From assembly GCF_010015585.1 (NCBI RefSeq), contig NW_022985076.1, positions 1 through 64,000 on the forward strand: 64,000 nt of DNA. The letters run 5' to 3'. A model generated the notes under the pieces. That model saw only the letters and a program-made list of their open reading frames with translations, ran no database searches and was not told where the DNA came from. The position numbers and the translations under genes are program-made. This document shows, piece after piece, positions 33,243 through 45,297 of the stretch. The stretch comes from Eremomyces bilateralis CBS 781.70 (lineage: Eukaryota; Ascomycota; Dothideomycetes; Eremomycetales; Eremomycetaceae). Every line of letters begins with the position of its first letter. The first letter of the stretch is position 1.

Positions 33243-35800
33243 TCAACCCTGCGCCACGGACTTCTTCCGCCCGAAGATCGTTCGGGTGCGTGATTTATCG
33301 CGCGCCGGCTTCTTCTCGGAGGGAGGGCCGTCCTTCTTGATGGTGTGGGTGCGGGCAGGGCCGCGTCCGCGTGGTGCGTCGCGTGGTGCGTCGCGTGGTG
33401 CGGCGGGTTCGGGCGCGTCTTCGGAGTCGGAGAGGTATTTGTCTTTGTAGATCCTAGGAAGATGTTAGCATTGGCCGTGAACGGAATTCGAGACAACTGA
33501 AGTAGGGCTGGAGTGTCACAAACGGATGATAGGATCTGAACGTACCAACTATTCCCCGCCATGCTCACCCCCTTCCGCTCCGCCCGGCGATAAAACCACG
33601 CCGCCTTCTTCCCGTCCCGCTTACAGCCGATCCCCTCCGCATAGCAGAACCCCGCCTCCGCCAACGCGTCTGGATCGCCCCAGTTCCCCGCCACCTCGAA
33701 GCACCGTAGCGCCAGCGCCTTGTCCTGCCGTACGCCCCACCCGTTCATGTAGCTCACCCCCAGCTCATACACGCTCAGCGCGAACTGCGCCTTGTGCGTC
33801 TTCTGGTCGACCCGGTTGATCGCTTTGGGTCCGCCTTTCTTGATAAGGTCCTCGTCGTCCGCGACTTCCAGCTGGGCGGAGTCGACGGCTTTCTGGAGCC
33901 AGGAGACGCCTTCGGATGCGTTCGGACGCATGCCCCATCCGTGGCGGCAGGCGAGCGCGTAGAGCAGCATGGCGGTCGGAAGGCCGGCGCGGGCGGCGAG
34001 ACGGAGGTGGTAGGTAGATTCTTGGAGGGCGCCGCGCTCGTGACATTCGATGCCGAGTTGGAGGTGGGTTTCGGGGTCGTTGGGTTCGGGGGCAGTGGTG
34101 TCGGGTGGTAGGGTGGTGGATTTCACAATGCGGGGTTTGATGGTGCTGTTGCTGGAGGCGATGGAAGGGGAGGTGAAGTGGGCGGCGCGAGGTGGAGAAG
34201 TTGAAGAGGCGTGATTGGGCCCGCGGGGTGGAGAGTTAGGAGGGGAACGACGAGGCCTTTGGGGTTGGGAGGAATGGGCGGGTGCGGAGGCGGTGGAGTG
34301 GCCGTCGGAATCGGTGGAGGGGCGGGCAGGAAAGTGAAGGGATGTGGGAGTGTTCGCGGATGGGTGATCGGTTGCGATGTCATCCCATTGGAATTGTCGG
34401 TTGAGGAATTCTTCCAGACCGATCGATTCCCGCTTCGACTCGCGCTTCGCAAAGCGGCCCCGAGGGAGAGTGAATTTGGAGTGGACGTAGGATGATGTCG
34501 GAGCTGGACTGTTGCCCGAATCGAATTCAGGGGGGAGCTCGTCGTTGGCAATCGACACGCTTGGCGGTACCATCCCCGACGACGACGGCGTATCGGGCAT
34601 ATCCTGAGAATCCTGCCGGGATGGAAGCTCGAATGATAGGCCCGTGCCCGTGCTGTCGTTGGTGTTTTGGCGGCCCGGAGCATCGTAGGGTCGTTTGACA
34701 TCGATAGGCGAACGCATCGCTGCGCTGCTGAGCGGACGGGAGAAATTGAAGGATGGTCGTGGTAGTGCACCAAACGAAGCATTTGATGCGACAGATGGTG
34801 GTCGAGGGATAGTCGGTGGCAGCGGTGAGTATGGGGAATGTGACCGTGGTATGCTGCCGCTCACAGAATTGTCTCGTGGCGGTAACGAGTCTATGGAGTC
34901 GATCGTTGAGAATCCCTCGTTGTCCGAACTATCGTCCGTCATTGATCGCATGCTTGGAGATGATTTCCATGGTTGTGGGTTTGCCATTGGCTTTGGTGGT
35001 AGCAATGCCATGCCTGGATAGGTCTGAGCTGGCGCACGGTCAACAAAGACATCGTTCTGTGACTGCATCGCCGCTACAATAGGTGGTTGCGGTTTTGATG
35101 ACCCCTGAGCACCGACAACCGGTCGACCCTTCGCTACATGTATTCCCAAAGCGCCCACACTTTCTGGTGAGCTTGCACGAGGAATATCAAAGTAGCTTTT
35201 AGGTTTTGAACTCTGCCCTATCGGCGTCGGGTCCTCGGTTACGTGCCTCAAGGAGGGATTGAACGGTGGGCGTAGGGATACGGTCGGTGGCGCACTCCTG
35301 CTCGTACCAGACTCCGTCTGTGGTTGCCCGTCGTACTGAATTTGGGGATAATGCGACGTCGGTCTCCAGGTCGGATCTTGCTTTACGCTTTTCTTCCGAC
35401 CGACCAGCTGGCTGGGATCCTCGTCCCAGCCATCCTCATGTCCAAAGCTCCTCGACAAACCAGTTCCTTGGTGTTCGGTATCTCCGTCATTGAGGCTTTG
35501 GCCTTCGGACAGGCTTCGCAAAAACGCGGGTCGGGACTTGAATTCGTTTTCGACCGTGTTCGGCGGGAGGCGGCTAATACGGCTGCCTGACTTGGATTGC
35601 TCGTCGAATCTCTTCGCGAGAAGGCGGCTCTGGAGGGCGAGTGCATCGAGGGGTGAGAGAGCGGGTGCGAGATCGCCGGTGCGTGGAGAGACGGGGCTAT
35701 CGTTGGGTACATTGAGGTAGGGAACGTCAATAGGTTTCGGACGGAAAGACGTCGCAGATCGTGGAGGGCCCTTCGACTTTGCCCGCGGGTCAGACTGCAT
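33243..35800 (-). CDS. Sel1-repeat protein, Nif1/Dsf2-like
   Basis: I read complement(join(33243..33453, 33546..35800)), 821 residues. The first about 570 residues are Ser/Pro-rich and disordered (start MQSDPRAKSKGPPRSA). A conserved segment GLEEFLNRQFQWDD lies near residue 460. Sel1 (TPR-like) repeats fill about 570-755: HLQLGIECHERGALQES, AMLLYALACRHGWGMRP, YELGVSYMNGWGVRQDKALA, ALAEAGFCYAEGIGCKRDGK. The intron (GTACGT to CTAG) restores AGNSWIYKDKYLSD. The C-terminal tail is basic (KKPARDKSRTRTIFGRKKS). S. pombe Nif1 inhibits the kinase Cdr1/Nim1 and so mitotic entry; budding yeast Dsf2 is a related protein. The functional assignment is by family layout. It has an unusually long upstream region. 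Confidence 0.75.
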
Positions 35801-37610
35801 TGTGGGCCGCTATCCCGTGTATCACGCGCTTGATATTCGGATCCAGGATCGTAGGAATAGATGAGCGTTGAGTGGGATGTTCGTACGCGATATCGAATGT
35901 CGGGCGACCATAGGAATGGATGCAAATGTCTCTAGGAGTGACTTGGGGTGGTTCACTTGCGCGACGTAGAACCGGTGAAGGATTGTGCTCGCTGACGTCT
36001 GCGGACGAGGCACACACACGACGCAGCGGTGGTGCGCATGAGGCGTGCGCCGTTCGTCGTCGGCAAAGGGGCGGAGTTCGACCACGGGCGCTCCGAGAGG
36101 GGGGGGCTGAATTGCGTTGGAAAGATATGACAGGAAGGAATGCGGCGATGGTTTTGAAGGATTGTCGACGAGGATAAGGAGACGTAGGCCACGGTATAAA
36201 GGAGACGTATAGGCTAGCGATTGAGGTATTGAAGTGGCGATAGGGCTCCGTACGGCAAAGGAGACGGCGAGTAGGGCACAGTATTGGCACAGATGGCGTC
36301 AATGGTGTGATGCACCCCAGCTGGAATCCAAAGAGGGTAGAACAAGAAGACTCGGCGGTGGAATATCGAAGGCGATGATTTGATCCAGAGGGGGAAATTG
36401 AAGCCAGAGTAGAGAGGGGAGAGAGTGCCGATGAGTGGTGGAGTGAAGGAGTGGAGGGAGATGATGATGATGCTGCTGTAGCGTCAATGGGGCAAGATTG
36501 GTAGTGGAGAGTGCCGAGTGGTGAGTGGACAGGGGTGGCCTGGGCGGAATGGAATTGGGGGCCTTAGGGCCTTGGGGCCTGGATGCAGCAAGTCACGCTG
36601 CAGAGTTCAAGATTGAGTTTGTTAGTGACAGTCAGGGGGGAAGGCGCGAGCGATGGGCAGGTGCAGCTCGTGCAGAGGGGGAAATTGGCAACAGAGGAAG
36701 GTGCAGTCGAGAGTGCTTCCCGCGTCGCAGTCTCCAACAGTCAATGCAACAACACCGCTTACAGGGACAATAATATACAGTCAGCAAATACGATCCCTTA
36801 CCTTAGCCCTATCTCGAATTGGCTTTGCTCGGGGCTGTTAATAGCGAAAAAATAATAATAAGTGATATTGTGATCATCCTCCAGAGCACCTATTGTACCC
36901 TGTGGAGGAAATCAAAGCCAAAAGGGGCCAGCCCCTCGTCACCAGCATGTGGTTGGCTCCGCTTTCCATTTCCCAGGGCTGGGCTGCGTGGATCGATTTC
37001 AAGTGGTGGAACCATAGCGCGCAATCGGAATTCTGAACCGTTTGCGCCTTTGTGGCTCCTGATGCGCCAGCTTGCACTAACTTACCGGGACAAGGCTGTG
37101 GCGAATGAAATCGCTGCTGTGTCACGAAAATAGTCCCAATCCAACCTCGCTAATACCGTAATCATAACTGTAGTTCGTACCGTTGATCACTTGGTGTTGG
37201 TGATGTTGGTCCAGACTCTAGACTCTCATCCGAGCAAGCGGGGGATTGTTTAATGATATTCGCCGCTCTATTTTAAGAGAAGGGTGTTCACGATGGATTC
37301 TAGTGTAGAGCATCGTGATCTAGACTAACATATGAAGTCTAGAAGTGTAGGAATCCTAACACTGCACAGAGTGCAAACTGCTGGTAGACTGAGTATCAAG
37401 ATCTTGTCCCTAGATCCCTGTCATACTTCAGTTCGTCTGGGCTTCCTTCACCTGAATCTCCTGCGCAGGGTGTCGCATCAGCGTCCTTCCAGAAGCCCGA
37501 ATCGTTCGGCACATCTCAACCGCACTCCCAATTAGTCAAAGTGGGAAGAATTCCTCCGATCTCAAAGAGTTCAAGTGCCTCCATGCCATACCAATGACAT
37601 GCTCCCCCCC
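35801..37610. other. Long upstream region of the Sel1 gene
   Basis: About 1.8 kb. The part at 35801-36500 is pyrimidine-rich on the minus strand, consistent with a long 5' leader of the Sel1 gene. No gene recognised in it. Confidence 0.5.
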
Positions 37611-39000
37611 TTACACCTGATGCCACGACCCCTCCCCAAACTCTAATAACCCCCTTTCCACCCTCCGCTTCCCCCTCCTCTTCCTCCCCATCATCCACCC
37701 TACCACCCCCTCCGGCACCCACCGCTCCACCAAATCATACCCCCACGCCCCCATCCCCACCCTCACCGTCCCCCCCGCCCACCGCGTCGTCAATGCACCC
37801 ACCACCGCCCGATTAATCCGCATGAACGCCTCCTGATTCCTCCTTACCGCGCCCGGTTCCCCTCTCCCTCGGCGCGGATCGTCCGGATCGTCCTCTGCCG
37901 ACCCGCTCGTGTGGTGGTCGATCGACCCCGTGCGGAGATGCGTGACGGGGACGCCGTCGTGCGCGAGCTCGTGGCGGAGGGAGGCAACGAAGCCGGCAAG
38001 GGCGGAGAGGAGGGTGCTTTCCTGGGCGTGGCGGGGCGGGTGGAGGGCGGAGACGGCGTTGGGGGTGAGGAGGAGGAGGCGAGCGTGGGAGGTGCGGAGG
38101 AGGGGGATGAGTGATTGGGTGGTGGTGATGGTGGCGTGGAGGGCGGACAGGGCGGTGGTCCAAGTGGAGGGGGGGAGGGTTTCGGTAGCGGTGATGGAGG
38201 TGGGGAGGGGGGGGATGAGGATGGCGGCGGTGAGAGTGCGGCTGTGGGCGGTGTCGGAGGAGATGGCGTCCTTGGAGAGCGTGCTCCTGAGATTCTCCAA
38301 GCAGCGATCCGCGTTCGATGGCTGTCTCATGTCAGCGTACGTCCTTTCAAAAGTAAGTGTCCCCCAAAATATCTCCTACCTCGAACCACATCGCCCGCAA
38401 CCCTTCCCTCCCCTCCCTCCCCACCGCCTCCTCCTCCTCCCTCGTCTCCACCATCACAAACACAATATACCCCCTCCTCTCCAACGACAACGCCACACTC
38501 CTCACCAACCCCGACCAACCCCCTCCCACCACCACCACCTCTACCCTCTCCCCCCTTTCCCCCCTCTTTGCTCTCATCTTCCCCACCCTCCGCGCCCCCT
38601 GATACCTCCACCACTGCACCCCTGCCGCCATCCCTCCCACCCCCACAAACGTCCCGATCGTCCACGCCGCTAGCACATGGCGCTCACACCATCGCGTCAC
38701 CGGCCCAAATACCCGGCCCAGCGGCCCATGTGTTAGGAAGCTTGTCGCGACGCGCGGCGGCGGCGGTGGCGGAGGGGGAGGGGGTTGGAGGGAGTCGATG
38801 GCGTGGCGGATGGAGGCGGCGGCGGTGTCGACCGAGGCGTCAAAGTGTTCGGCTGCGGTGGTAGTGAATTTGGCGACCTGGTCGGAGATGTGGGCGAGCT
38901 GGGTCGTATGGTTAGCAGTTGCCAGGAGAATGGAGGGAATGTGTTCAGTAGGGTGTGGAGGACGTACGAGGTCGAGGAATTGACGGTCGTCGCTGGTCAT
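37611..39000 (-). CDS. DUF1776 family protein (short-chain dehydrogenase-like fold)
   Basis: I read complement(join(37611..38321, 38380..39000)), 443 residues. The start is MTSDDRQFLDLVRPPHPTEH. A poly-proline run (about 73-82) precedes a hydrophobic helix at about 110-131 (LAAWTIGTFVGVGGMAAGVQ). A Rossmann-like strand-turn-helix follows (VEVVVVGGGWSG, then SLERRGYIVFV). Exon 2 has ILIPPLPTSITATETLPPST and LLLLTPNAVSAL, matching the fungal DUF1776 pattern. The 58-bp intron has a GTAGGA donor, GCTGAC branch and GAGACAG acceptor, giving MWFE-PSNADRC; other acceptors break frame. No activity is known for the family. Both exons are very GC-rich with strong strand bias. Confidence 0.72.
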
Positions 39001-39599
39001 GGTTGTCGAGGGTTGTTAAGACATTAATGCAGATACTATAGAATTAGGTGGAAATAGTTTATTACTGGGGTATAAACGGGTCTCATGCGTCTAGCTATTG
39101 AGGAATTGTTGTTTTGTAGCTTGAGGAAAGTTGTTAAACTTGACCATCATGAGATATCCGTCCAGAGAAGCGCACGTGATATGACGATTGCTTGCGAGTA
39201 GAGAGCCAGCGAGAGTTTCAACTTCAATTGTTTATTCTGAGCTGCTGGCGCTTCGTGATTTGAGCCGCCCAGCGCCAGATTTGTTCCGCGCACCCAAAGC
39301 TTGAAGTTCTGGTCGTTTGCATCGAGTCCTGCTCTTTGGTTTGAAGTCATTAATACTCTGCCACTAAGTACTGACAACGAGAAGAGATTCGTTGTGATCC
39401 CGGCTAGTCGGGCTATTTCACTGTCCGTTTTGGCTCCCAGTCGGTTCTCTGAATCATCTAGGTACCTAAGCAACGGTATCTTTTCTCTAATTGGAGCTTG
39501 GTCTGCGTTGTCGCTTCACTTTCCCAGGCAATGTACCTTGGGTGCGATGGAAGAGGCGAAAGAATAAGACTCATCAAGTCCAGATGACCTTTGTGAACT
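39001..39599. other. Intergenic region
   Basis: About 600 bp. Nothing recognised apart from short frames; it may hold the decayed promoter and start of the HET gene that follows. Confidence 0.4.
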
Positions 39600-41458
39600 A
39601 TACTGCAGCTTAATTCTGGACTCCGCTTTGGACAGGTTGTTCCTTCAGTCGGATGGATCCCAGAGAATACCCAGCGCTATATCACCATGGAGTCACGTAG
39701 AGAAAGACCTGAAACCAAGCCTCTCGCAAGCGTGTCGAATTTGCAACCCCATATGGCTTCCCGCTATCCACGAGAATGGGGGCGCAGCCATGCAACTAGA
39801 CAGGAAGCTCCGGATTACAACGTTGTACGTTCGCGGGCGACAGTCTGACTTTGTCGATGCGCTGGGCCTCTACGTTCACGGCGAGCAGACCAACGTATTG
39901 CATTGGCTAGTTCCTATCGATCCACGGCCAGGGCCGGCGGCTAGAGGGAAAATCACTGATCGAGAGCGAGCGGACCTCAAGTTCGCTCAAAATTGTTTTA
40001 GGTTTTGCCGAGAATATCACGCGAAGACGTGTGGGATGGTACCGCAATGGGTTCGAGGGCTAAAGCTGATTGATTGCAAGACCAGGCAGATTTCAAAGGA
40101 GACATCGAACTATCCGTATGTCGCCCTGAGCTATTTATGGGGCAGCCGGACTCCAGCACCACCAAATGTGCACGATGGAATCCTGAAAGAAGTGCCAAAA
40201 GTCATTGAAGACGCGATGACGGTGGCTTCCTCGCTTGGTATTTCATTCTTGTGGGTGGATAAGTATTGCATTGACCAAGCCAACGAAAAGGAACGGTGTC
40301 ATATGATCCAAAACATGGACTGGATCTATGAAGGTGCAGAGTGACCATTTCGCAGCGGCGGGATCCAGTCTGGACTTTGGGTTAGTCGGTGTGTCCAGTA
40401 CCTCGCGTGAACCTCATCGCATATGCAAGTGGGATCGCATACTCTTGTGTCCTTCTCGCACCCCGGTTTGGAACTCCTCTCTTTGAAATGGTCGTCTAGA
40501 GGCTAGACATACCAAGAAGGCCTGCTTTCCAGGCGACGGCTGGTATTCTCCGAGTCTCAGGCGTATTTTCAGTGCTATCAGACACATGGCGCTGAGGCGC
40601 TCGAGCTCCCTCTTCAGGAATGACATGCGACTGACGTCCGGAATGTTCGTTCATTGAGCATATTTCCCGAGAACGGAATCGGGAAAGGAGGTTATGATAT
40701 ATATCGACGCCTGGACGATTATTGCGGTACAGAGTTCACGTTCCAAAGCGACAGTCTCAACGCCTTCCTCGGGATTTTCAACGCTCTTCGGACACGAGAG
40801 CCTTGCGTGTTTCACTTCTGGGGCGTTCGCATCTTCAGGATGTCACGTACTCCAATGAAAAACTAGGGGTTCATCGCATCGCTAGCTTGGGGCGCCGACA
40901 GGGGTGTTAAGCGGCGAGGATGTAACCTGCCATCATGGTCATGGGCTGCGTATAAATGCAGCTAGATATATATCCCGCGCCGAGGATATTGGAACGGTTT
41001 CGACGAATCTACCACGGTGATGGTGACGAAGTTGTCAAGGGGCGCAGCTAGACATCGCGGCCTACGTTAGGGCCATCTATACTAGGGATACTTTCACTGA
41101 TTATCACCTCTGGCTTGATATGACTGGTTAGGTGACTACTTGTCAATTTCACCGCTCAAACAATGTGCTAGTGGTTGGTTACGACGGGGTTTGTTTCCGG
41201 ATCGACCTAAGGGAGGCAGGAAACGTCCTGTTGTTCTCGGGCGAAGAAAGAGTTGAGGGCCAGGACAGTGGCGATAACGAAGATGCTTTGAATCTCATTT
41301 TTTTGGGACGTCAAACTAATTACGGCAAACGGCTGGTCTTTCTCATGCTCCAGACCCAAGGCTCGAATGACTACACTCGCGTCAGCAAATTGGAGGTGAT
41401 ATCTCCGATTGGCGATCTAGATGAGAGCGGCATCTTCGAACACATGAGAACTCATTAG
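39600..41458 (+). pseudogene. Broken HET-domain gene
   Basis: The main open piece (39628-40344) contains the HET core: YPYVALSYLWGS and FLWVDKYCIDQ, preceded by a Cys-containing leader (ACRICNPIWLP) and RGLKLIDCKTRQI. Further family pieces follow in other frames: HPGLEL..WSSRG.TYQEGLLSRRRLVFSESQ, then FTFQSDSLNAFLGIFNAL and a C-terminal piece at about 41132-41458. HET proteins mediate vegetative incompatibility in filamentous fungi. The locus has several breaks and looks non-functional, but all domains remain recognisable, so decay is recent to intermediate. It appears to be a single-copy relic within the window. Confidence 0.8.
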
Positions 41459-42406
41459 AAAAACCGAACCATTCGGCTCATTTAACGCATGTACCATTAT
41501 CTACAATAGATCATAACGACCTTGTCCCTATTCCTTTGATTTTAGGCGACGTTTCAGGACATCCGCCGGATGAATTTCAGTGCCTGTGGGTCGTGAATAA
41601 GATGCTATGTTTTGCGCCGACTGGAAGTTACTGGTGATTATCCGGCATTATTCCCCTGGAAGCCACTGAGGTCCTTACTGGATGTCAGCGTATCTAATCC
41701 ATCCGAATCCCAAGTTGCTGAATTCTCATGCTGAAGAATATGATAAAACGCCTTAATAATGAGAAGGAGGTAGTGAAACTTGTTTCAGCGACTGTATAGT
41801 TCCATTAGCTTTCCAGATTCTCACCTTTCTCCGCATCAGTCTAAAGTCTCCCAAGAAGTAGACTTTTCAGCCGATTTGATATTGCGTTTTCAGTCACTTT
41901 CAATACCGCGTCTTCCTCGCTTGCGGCCGGCTTTTCTGCCGGCTTTGCTGCAACATGCCGTCATCGACTCGAGAAGAGCTCATTGCATAAGTAGAGTAGA
42001 AGTTAAAGGGAGATTAGGACGCTGAATCGCGAACTGTTCCATCGTGCCACCTTTCTTTGATTAACCTACTAGCTTCGACATCGTGCCTTTCGGGAAAGTT
42101 GAGAGAATTCATCTTTGGGTCACACTCGCGTATACTTACCTGGATATTCGAAGTTCTTATAAGTAGAAAGGGATGAGTGGAGTAGCATTTCCGCAACACA
42201 ACCATCCCTTGCGTTCATGATAAGGGACTCGAATACAATATTGAAAATATTGGGACATTATAACACACATAATTTTGTTTATGCGCCCTTGGGCCACGAA
42301 TACAGTAGTACAACCCCCTTCAAAGGCAAAGGAATGATGTTTCTTCCCATCTTCGAACTGGTTATGAAACCTGAAAACCCTAATGGGGCGCCTTGGTAGT
42401 ACATTA
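41459..42406. other. Intergenic region
   Basis: About 950 bp between the HET relic and the 3' end of the arrestin-like gene. No gene or repeat recognised. Confidence 0.45.
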
Positions 42407-44358
42407 CTACCTCCATCCCTGCTTATTATCCGTACTGCCGCTTGCGAACATGTCGTCCTGATTCGGTGGAGGCGGAGCATAATCCGGCCGCGGCCCGTCG
42501 ATCGGCGGTAGATCCTGTGCAATCGCATCCTCATAGCTCGGCGGCGGTGCCTCATCATACTGTGCATTCGGATCCGGTACCGGCCTTCTCTGTGGAGGCA
42601 ACGGTGCGCCAGGTTGCGGTGGGACTTGGTGGAACGGACCGCCCGGTGTGATCGGGGTCGTCGGCGAGGAAGGCCCAGGGACAGTAAGAGACGATGCACC
42701 AGGTGGAATGGTGTGTGTTTTGGGCGGTTCGACGTGGAGGGATGGCTTTTCGATAGGCCAGGTGGTGGTAGGTTGGGGTTTCATAGTGTCGGTTTGCATG
42801 GCCTGCAGGAGGGCAGCGGGAGGGCGGATGCCGGAAAACACCTTGACTGGGAGCCGGAGTGGAAGGATGGTGGTTTCGCCCTGTATATTGTCAATACTTT
42901 GCCCACTGGAGAAGATATGGCTAGGGGGATGAAATGGGTTCCAACCTTGCCAGCAACGGTGGTGCCGTAACCAATTCCCACTCGAACTTCCATCTCGTAA
43001 TACCTCGAAATGTTACATGTGGTAAATGTTGGTGCGACAGTATTTGGTAGAGGTCGATTCTGCCAGTACTCTTTCGAGATATCTATCTCCGTTCCAACAG
43101 GATCTTCAACTCTCCCTAACGGGACGCCCATGTTGCTGTAGCTGCATATCACCCACGATGTCGATTCGGTTCTCATGAAATCATGCGCTCGTACTTTCGT
43201 GTATCCGATCAACTCGATCTGAAAGCTGTTCATGTAAAGTGGCTGCCGCCGCTCCGATAGCTGTGTAAAGAGCAATCGCATTGGGATCTCTTCCCCACAT
43301 GTGACAATGGCAGGATTTTGGAGGCGCATATCGAAGGAAAATCGCGGCGGTTCGAGAGGAGGTTCGGGTTCTGACAATGTCTTCTCTTTCTTCCCAAACG
43401 AGAAAATCGACCCTTTTTTCGTCGGCGATGCCGGCGGAGGGTCCATGTTGAATTGATGGTGCCGCCGAGCAAAGCATTCGCCATCGCCCTGGGAACGAGG
43501 CGGCTCTATGGGGAAGAAATTGAATGGCGAGATCTATACCACATTGTTAGTCTTTTGGACAACATTGATAAGACTCTAGATGCAATTCATAAGCATGTTG
43601 CATCTACCACGAGCAGTGTCGGGACATTTTATGGAATAATATTCAGGTGCTGGAATATAGCATTGACGAAAGGGTTGTTGACGACGTACAGCCCTTGGGT
43701 TCTCTTTGAGAATCGATGGTCGGTTTACGGTGACTTTAACATAGTATTTGATTTCTGCTTCTCCGGGAAAGTACAGAGATGGCGGCAACGTCGTCCTGAT
43801 ATGACGAGTAGGCTGCTTTGCAATCTCAACCTGGAGGCCAGAAAATTGGACATTGGTGCTTAAGCTATTTGCCGTAGAACATGCGTTGTTGAACGGGAGC
43901 TAAGAATAAGATTAGACAGATTCACTGGTCTCTTTGTACATCAAGACCACGAACCTTGAACTCAAATGGGAACTCATGTTGGCCTGGGCCTATTGTGAAG
44001 CTCTTCTGTGATACATCATTCTGCATGGACGGATTTGGCCAAACTGTGGCCGTCCGGTACAATAACTACAAAGGTGTCAGTGAAACGTTCAATGGCATAG
44101 TAGCCCGCTCCAAGTCAGCTCAAACGGATGGAATCCGGGGTTCTTCAGTACCTTATGAACCTCCAGCACCGGTTTAGGTTTTTCTCTCGGCTCATGAGGA
44201 GCCTGCGCAATCAACCGTGTTTTGCTTTCGCCCTCGAGTTTGACAATGATAGATGAAACATTCGTGCTGTTGGTGTTCCGTAGGGCGACACGGCCAGTGA
44301 TCACATCGAGATTCGTGTATTGTGCATTTGGCCGATCTAGGAACAGTTGAACGATCAT
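42407..44358 (-). CDS. Arrestin-like trafficking adaptor (ART / arrestin N and C domains)
   Basis: I read complement(join(42407..42880, 42946..43533, 43690..43899, 43955..44065, 44152..44358)), 529 residues; all four introns are phase 0. Alpha-arrestins recruit Rsp5-type ubiquitin ligases to membrane proteins for endocytosis. The start is MIVQLFLDRPNAQYTNLDVI. Family features: SSIIVKLEGESKTR, FTIGPGQHEFPFEFK, LPFNNACSTANSL, TLPPSLYFPGEAEIKYYVKV in the N domain; FSFDMRLQNPAIVTCGEEIP and GIGYGTTVAGK in the C domain; then ILPLRLPVKVFSGIRPP. The Pro-rich tail holds a PY-type motif APPPSYEDAIA, a likely ligase-binding site. The 156-bp third intron is the longest and carries a CTAACAA branch-like site. 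The cargo is unknown. Confidence 0.85.
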
Positions 44359-45297
44359 CTTGAAGGACTGGGAGAGGTAATGGTCCAATATAAACAAGTC
44401 CAATGGTATATTGTCCCGAGGTCCCCTTCCCCAGGTGAGGAGAGGATCGAATTACAGGTCTCCGAATCCTAGGTTATTGTGAATCTCGTCTTTGAAAAGC
44501 GATCGAGGCTATTATCATGGAAATTGATGTGGTTATAAGATGAGCCGAAAGACTTCAAGAATAATCATCAGTTCCGACGCATCCCGTGCTCAAGATGCTA
44601 GTGAGATCTATTGCACCACGAGGAAGCGCGATACTGGATTCGGAGTCGACCTGAGGAGGCTCTTGCTGCGCCTTGCACTGCACACTGCACAGCCTCGTTG
44701 GAATCGTAAGCACGCTGAAAAGGGCAATTACAAGGAATGGTTGAAAAGCTAAAGGTTCTATTACAGCGATACAACGAAGCAACGGAAGGGTGGCTGATAC
44801 GTGGACTCGTGTTTCATGATAACGGATGGAATTTTCGAAATCTCATCATGCGGGCTGTCATGAATCGTGATGTCAACACTTAGCGGAAGTCCTATCAGGT
44901 GGCAGGTCTAGCCGATATCTCCGATCGCACGGTTACGCTTGCTTCGTAATCGCTTCCCCTTCTCACCCCTGGGCCACGGCATCAGTGACTTCTCCCTGAA
45001 TGAATTGATGTCTGAATCTTTCCATTTCTGCGCTACCGGTTTAGGATCATTCCCTTAAAGTGATCCTTGACTAACATATGTAAGGTCCGAATCTCAAACG
45101 TCCGAATCGTACTCCCTTTAATTAAGAGCTACTTAAGTCGCGAGCTAAGCTCGCCGGACGCCATCGCAATATTCGTCAGCCATGAGAGCTCTGAGGATCG
45201 GATCAAGGGGCATGCAGCAAACAATCAAACACCATACCTCTTAATCCCAATAGAGCATTCTCCATCAATGGGAATATCCTCAACTTTCGTCTACCTC
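44359..45297. other. Intergenic region
   Basis: About 940 bp between the arrestin-like start and the 3' end of the PARP-E2 gene, both on the minus strand. Upstream promoter of the arrestin gene; no gene seen. Confidence 0.5.

Noticed and set aside
33526-34111. Plus-strand Pro/Arg-rich frames opposite the Sel1 gene
   Set aside because: Shadow frames of a GC-rich coding exon; the minus-strand frame has the conserved Sel1 repeats.
34123-34782. Minus-strand 219-codon frame rich in Pro/His/Thr
   Set aside because: An alternate frame of the Sel1 protein's disordered region; no motif.
38322-38346. Alternative acceptor sites in the DUF1776 intron (GAAAG and CATGAG)
   Set aside because: They require a donor of another phase; only GAGACAG keeps frame with the GTAGGA donor.
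37909-38864. Long plus-strand frames opposite DUF1776
   Set aside because: Low-complexity Pro/Gly/Ser products caused by strand-biased GC-rich codons of the true minus-strand gene.
39147-39473. Minus-strand open frame of about 108 codons upstream of the HET relic
   Set aside because: No recognisable motif, no splice or promoter context and no protein-like composition; probably chance.
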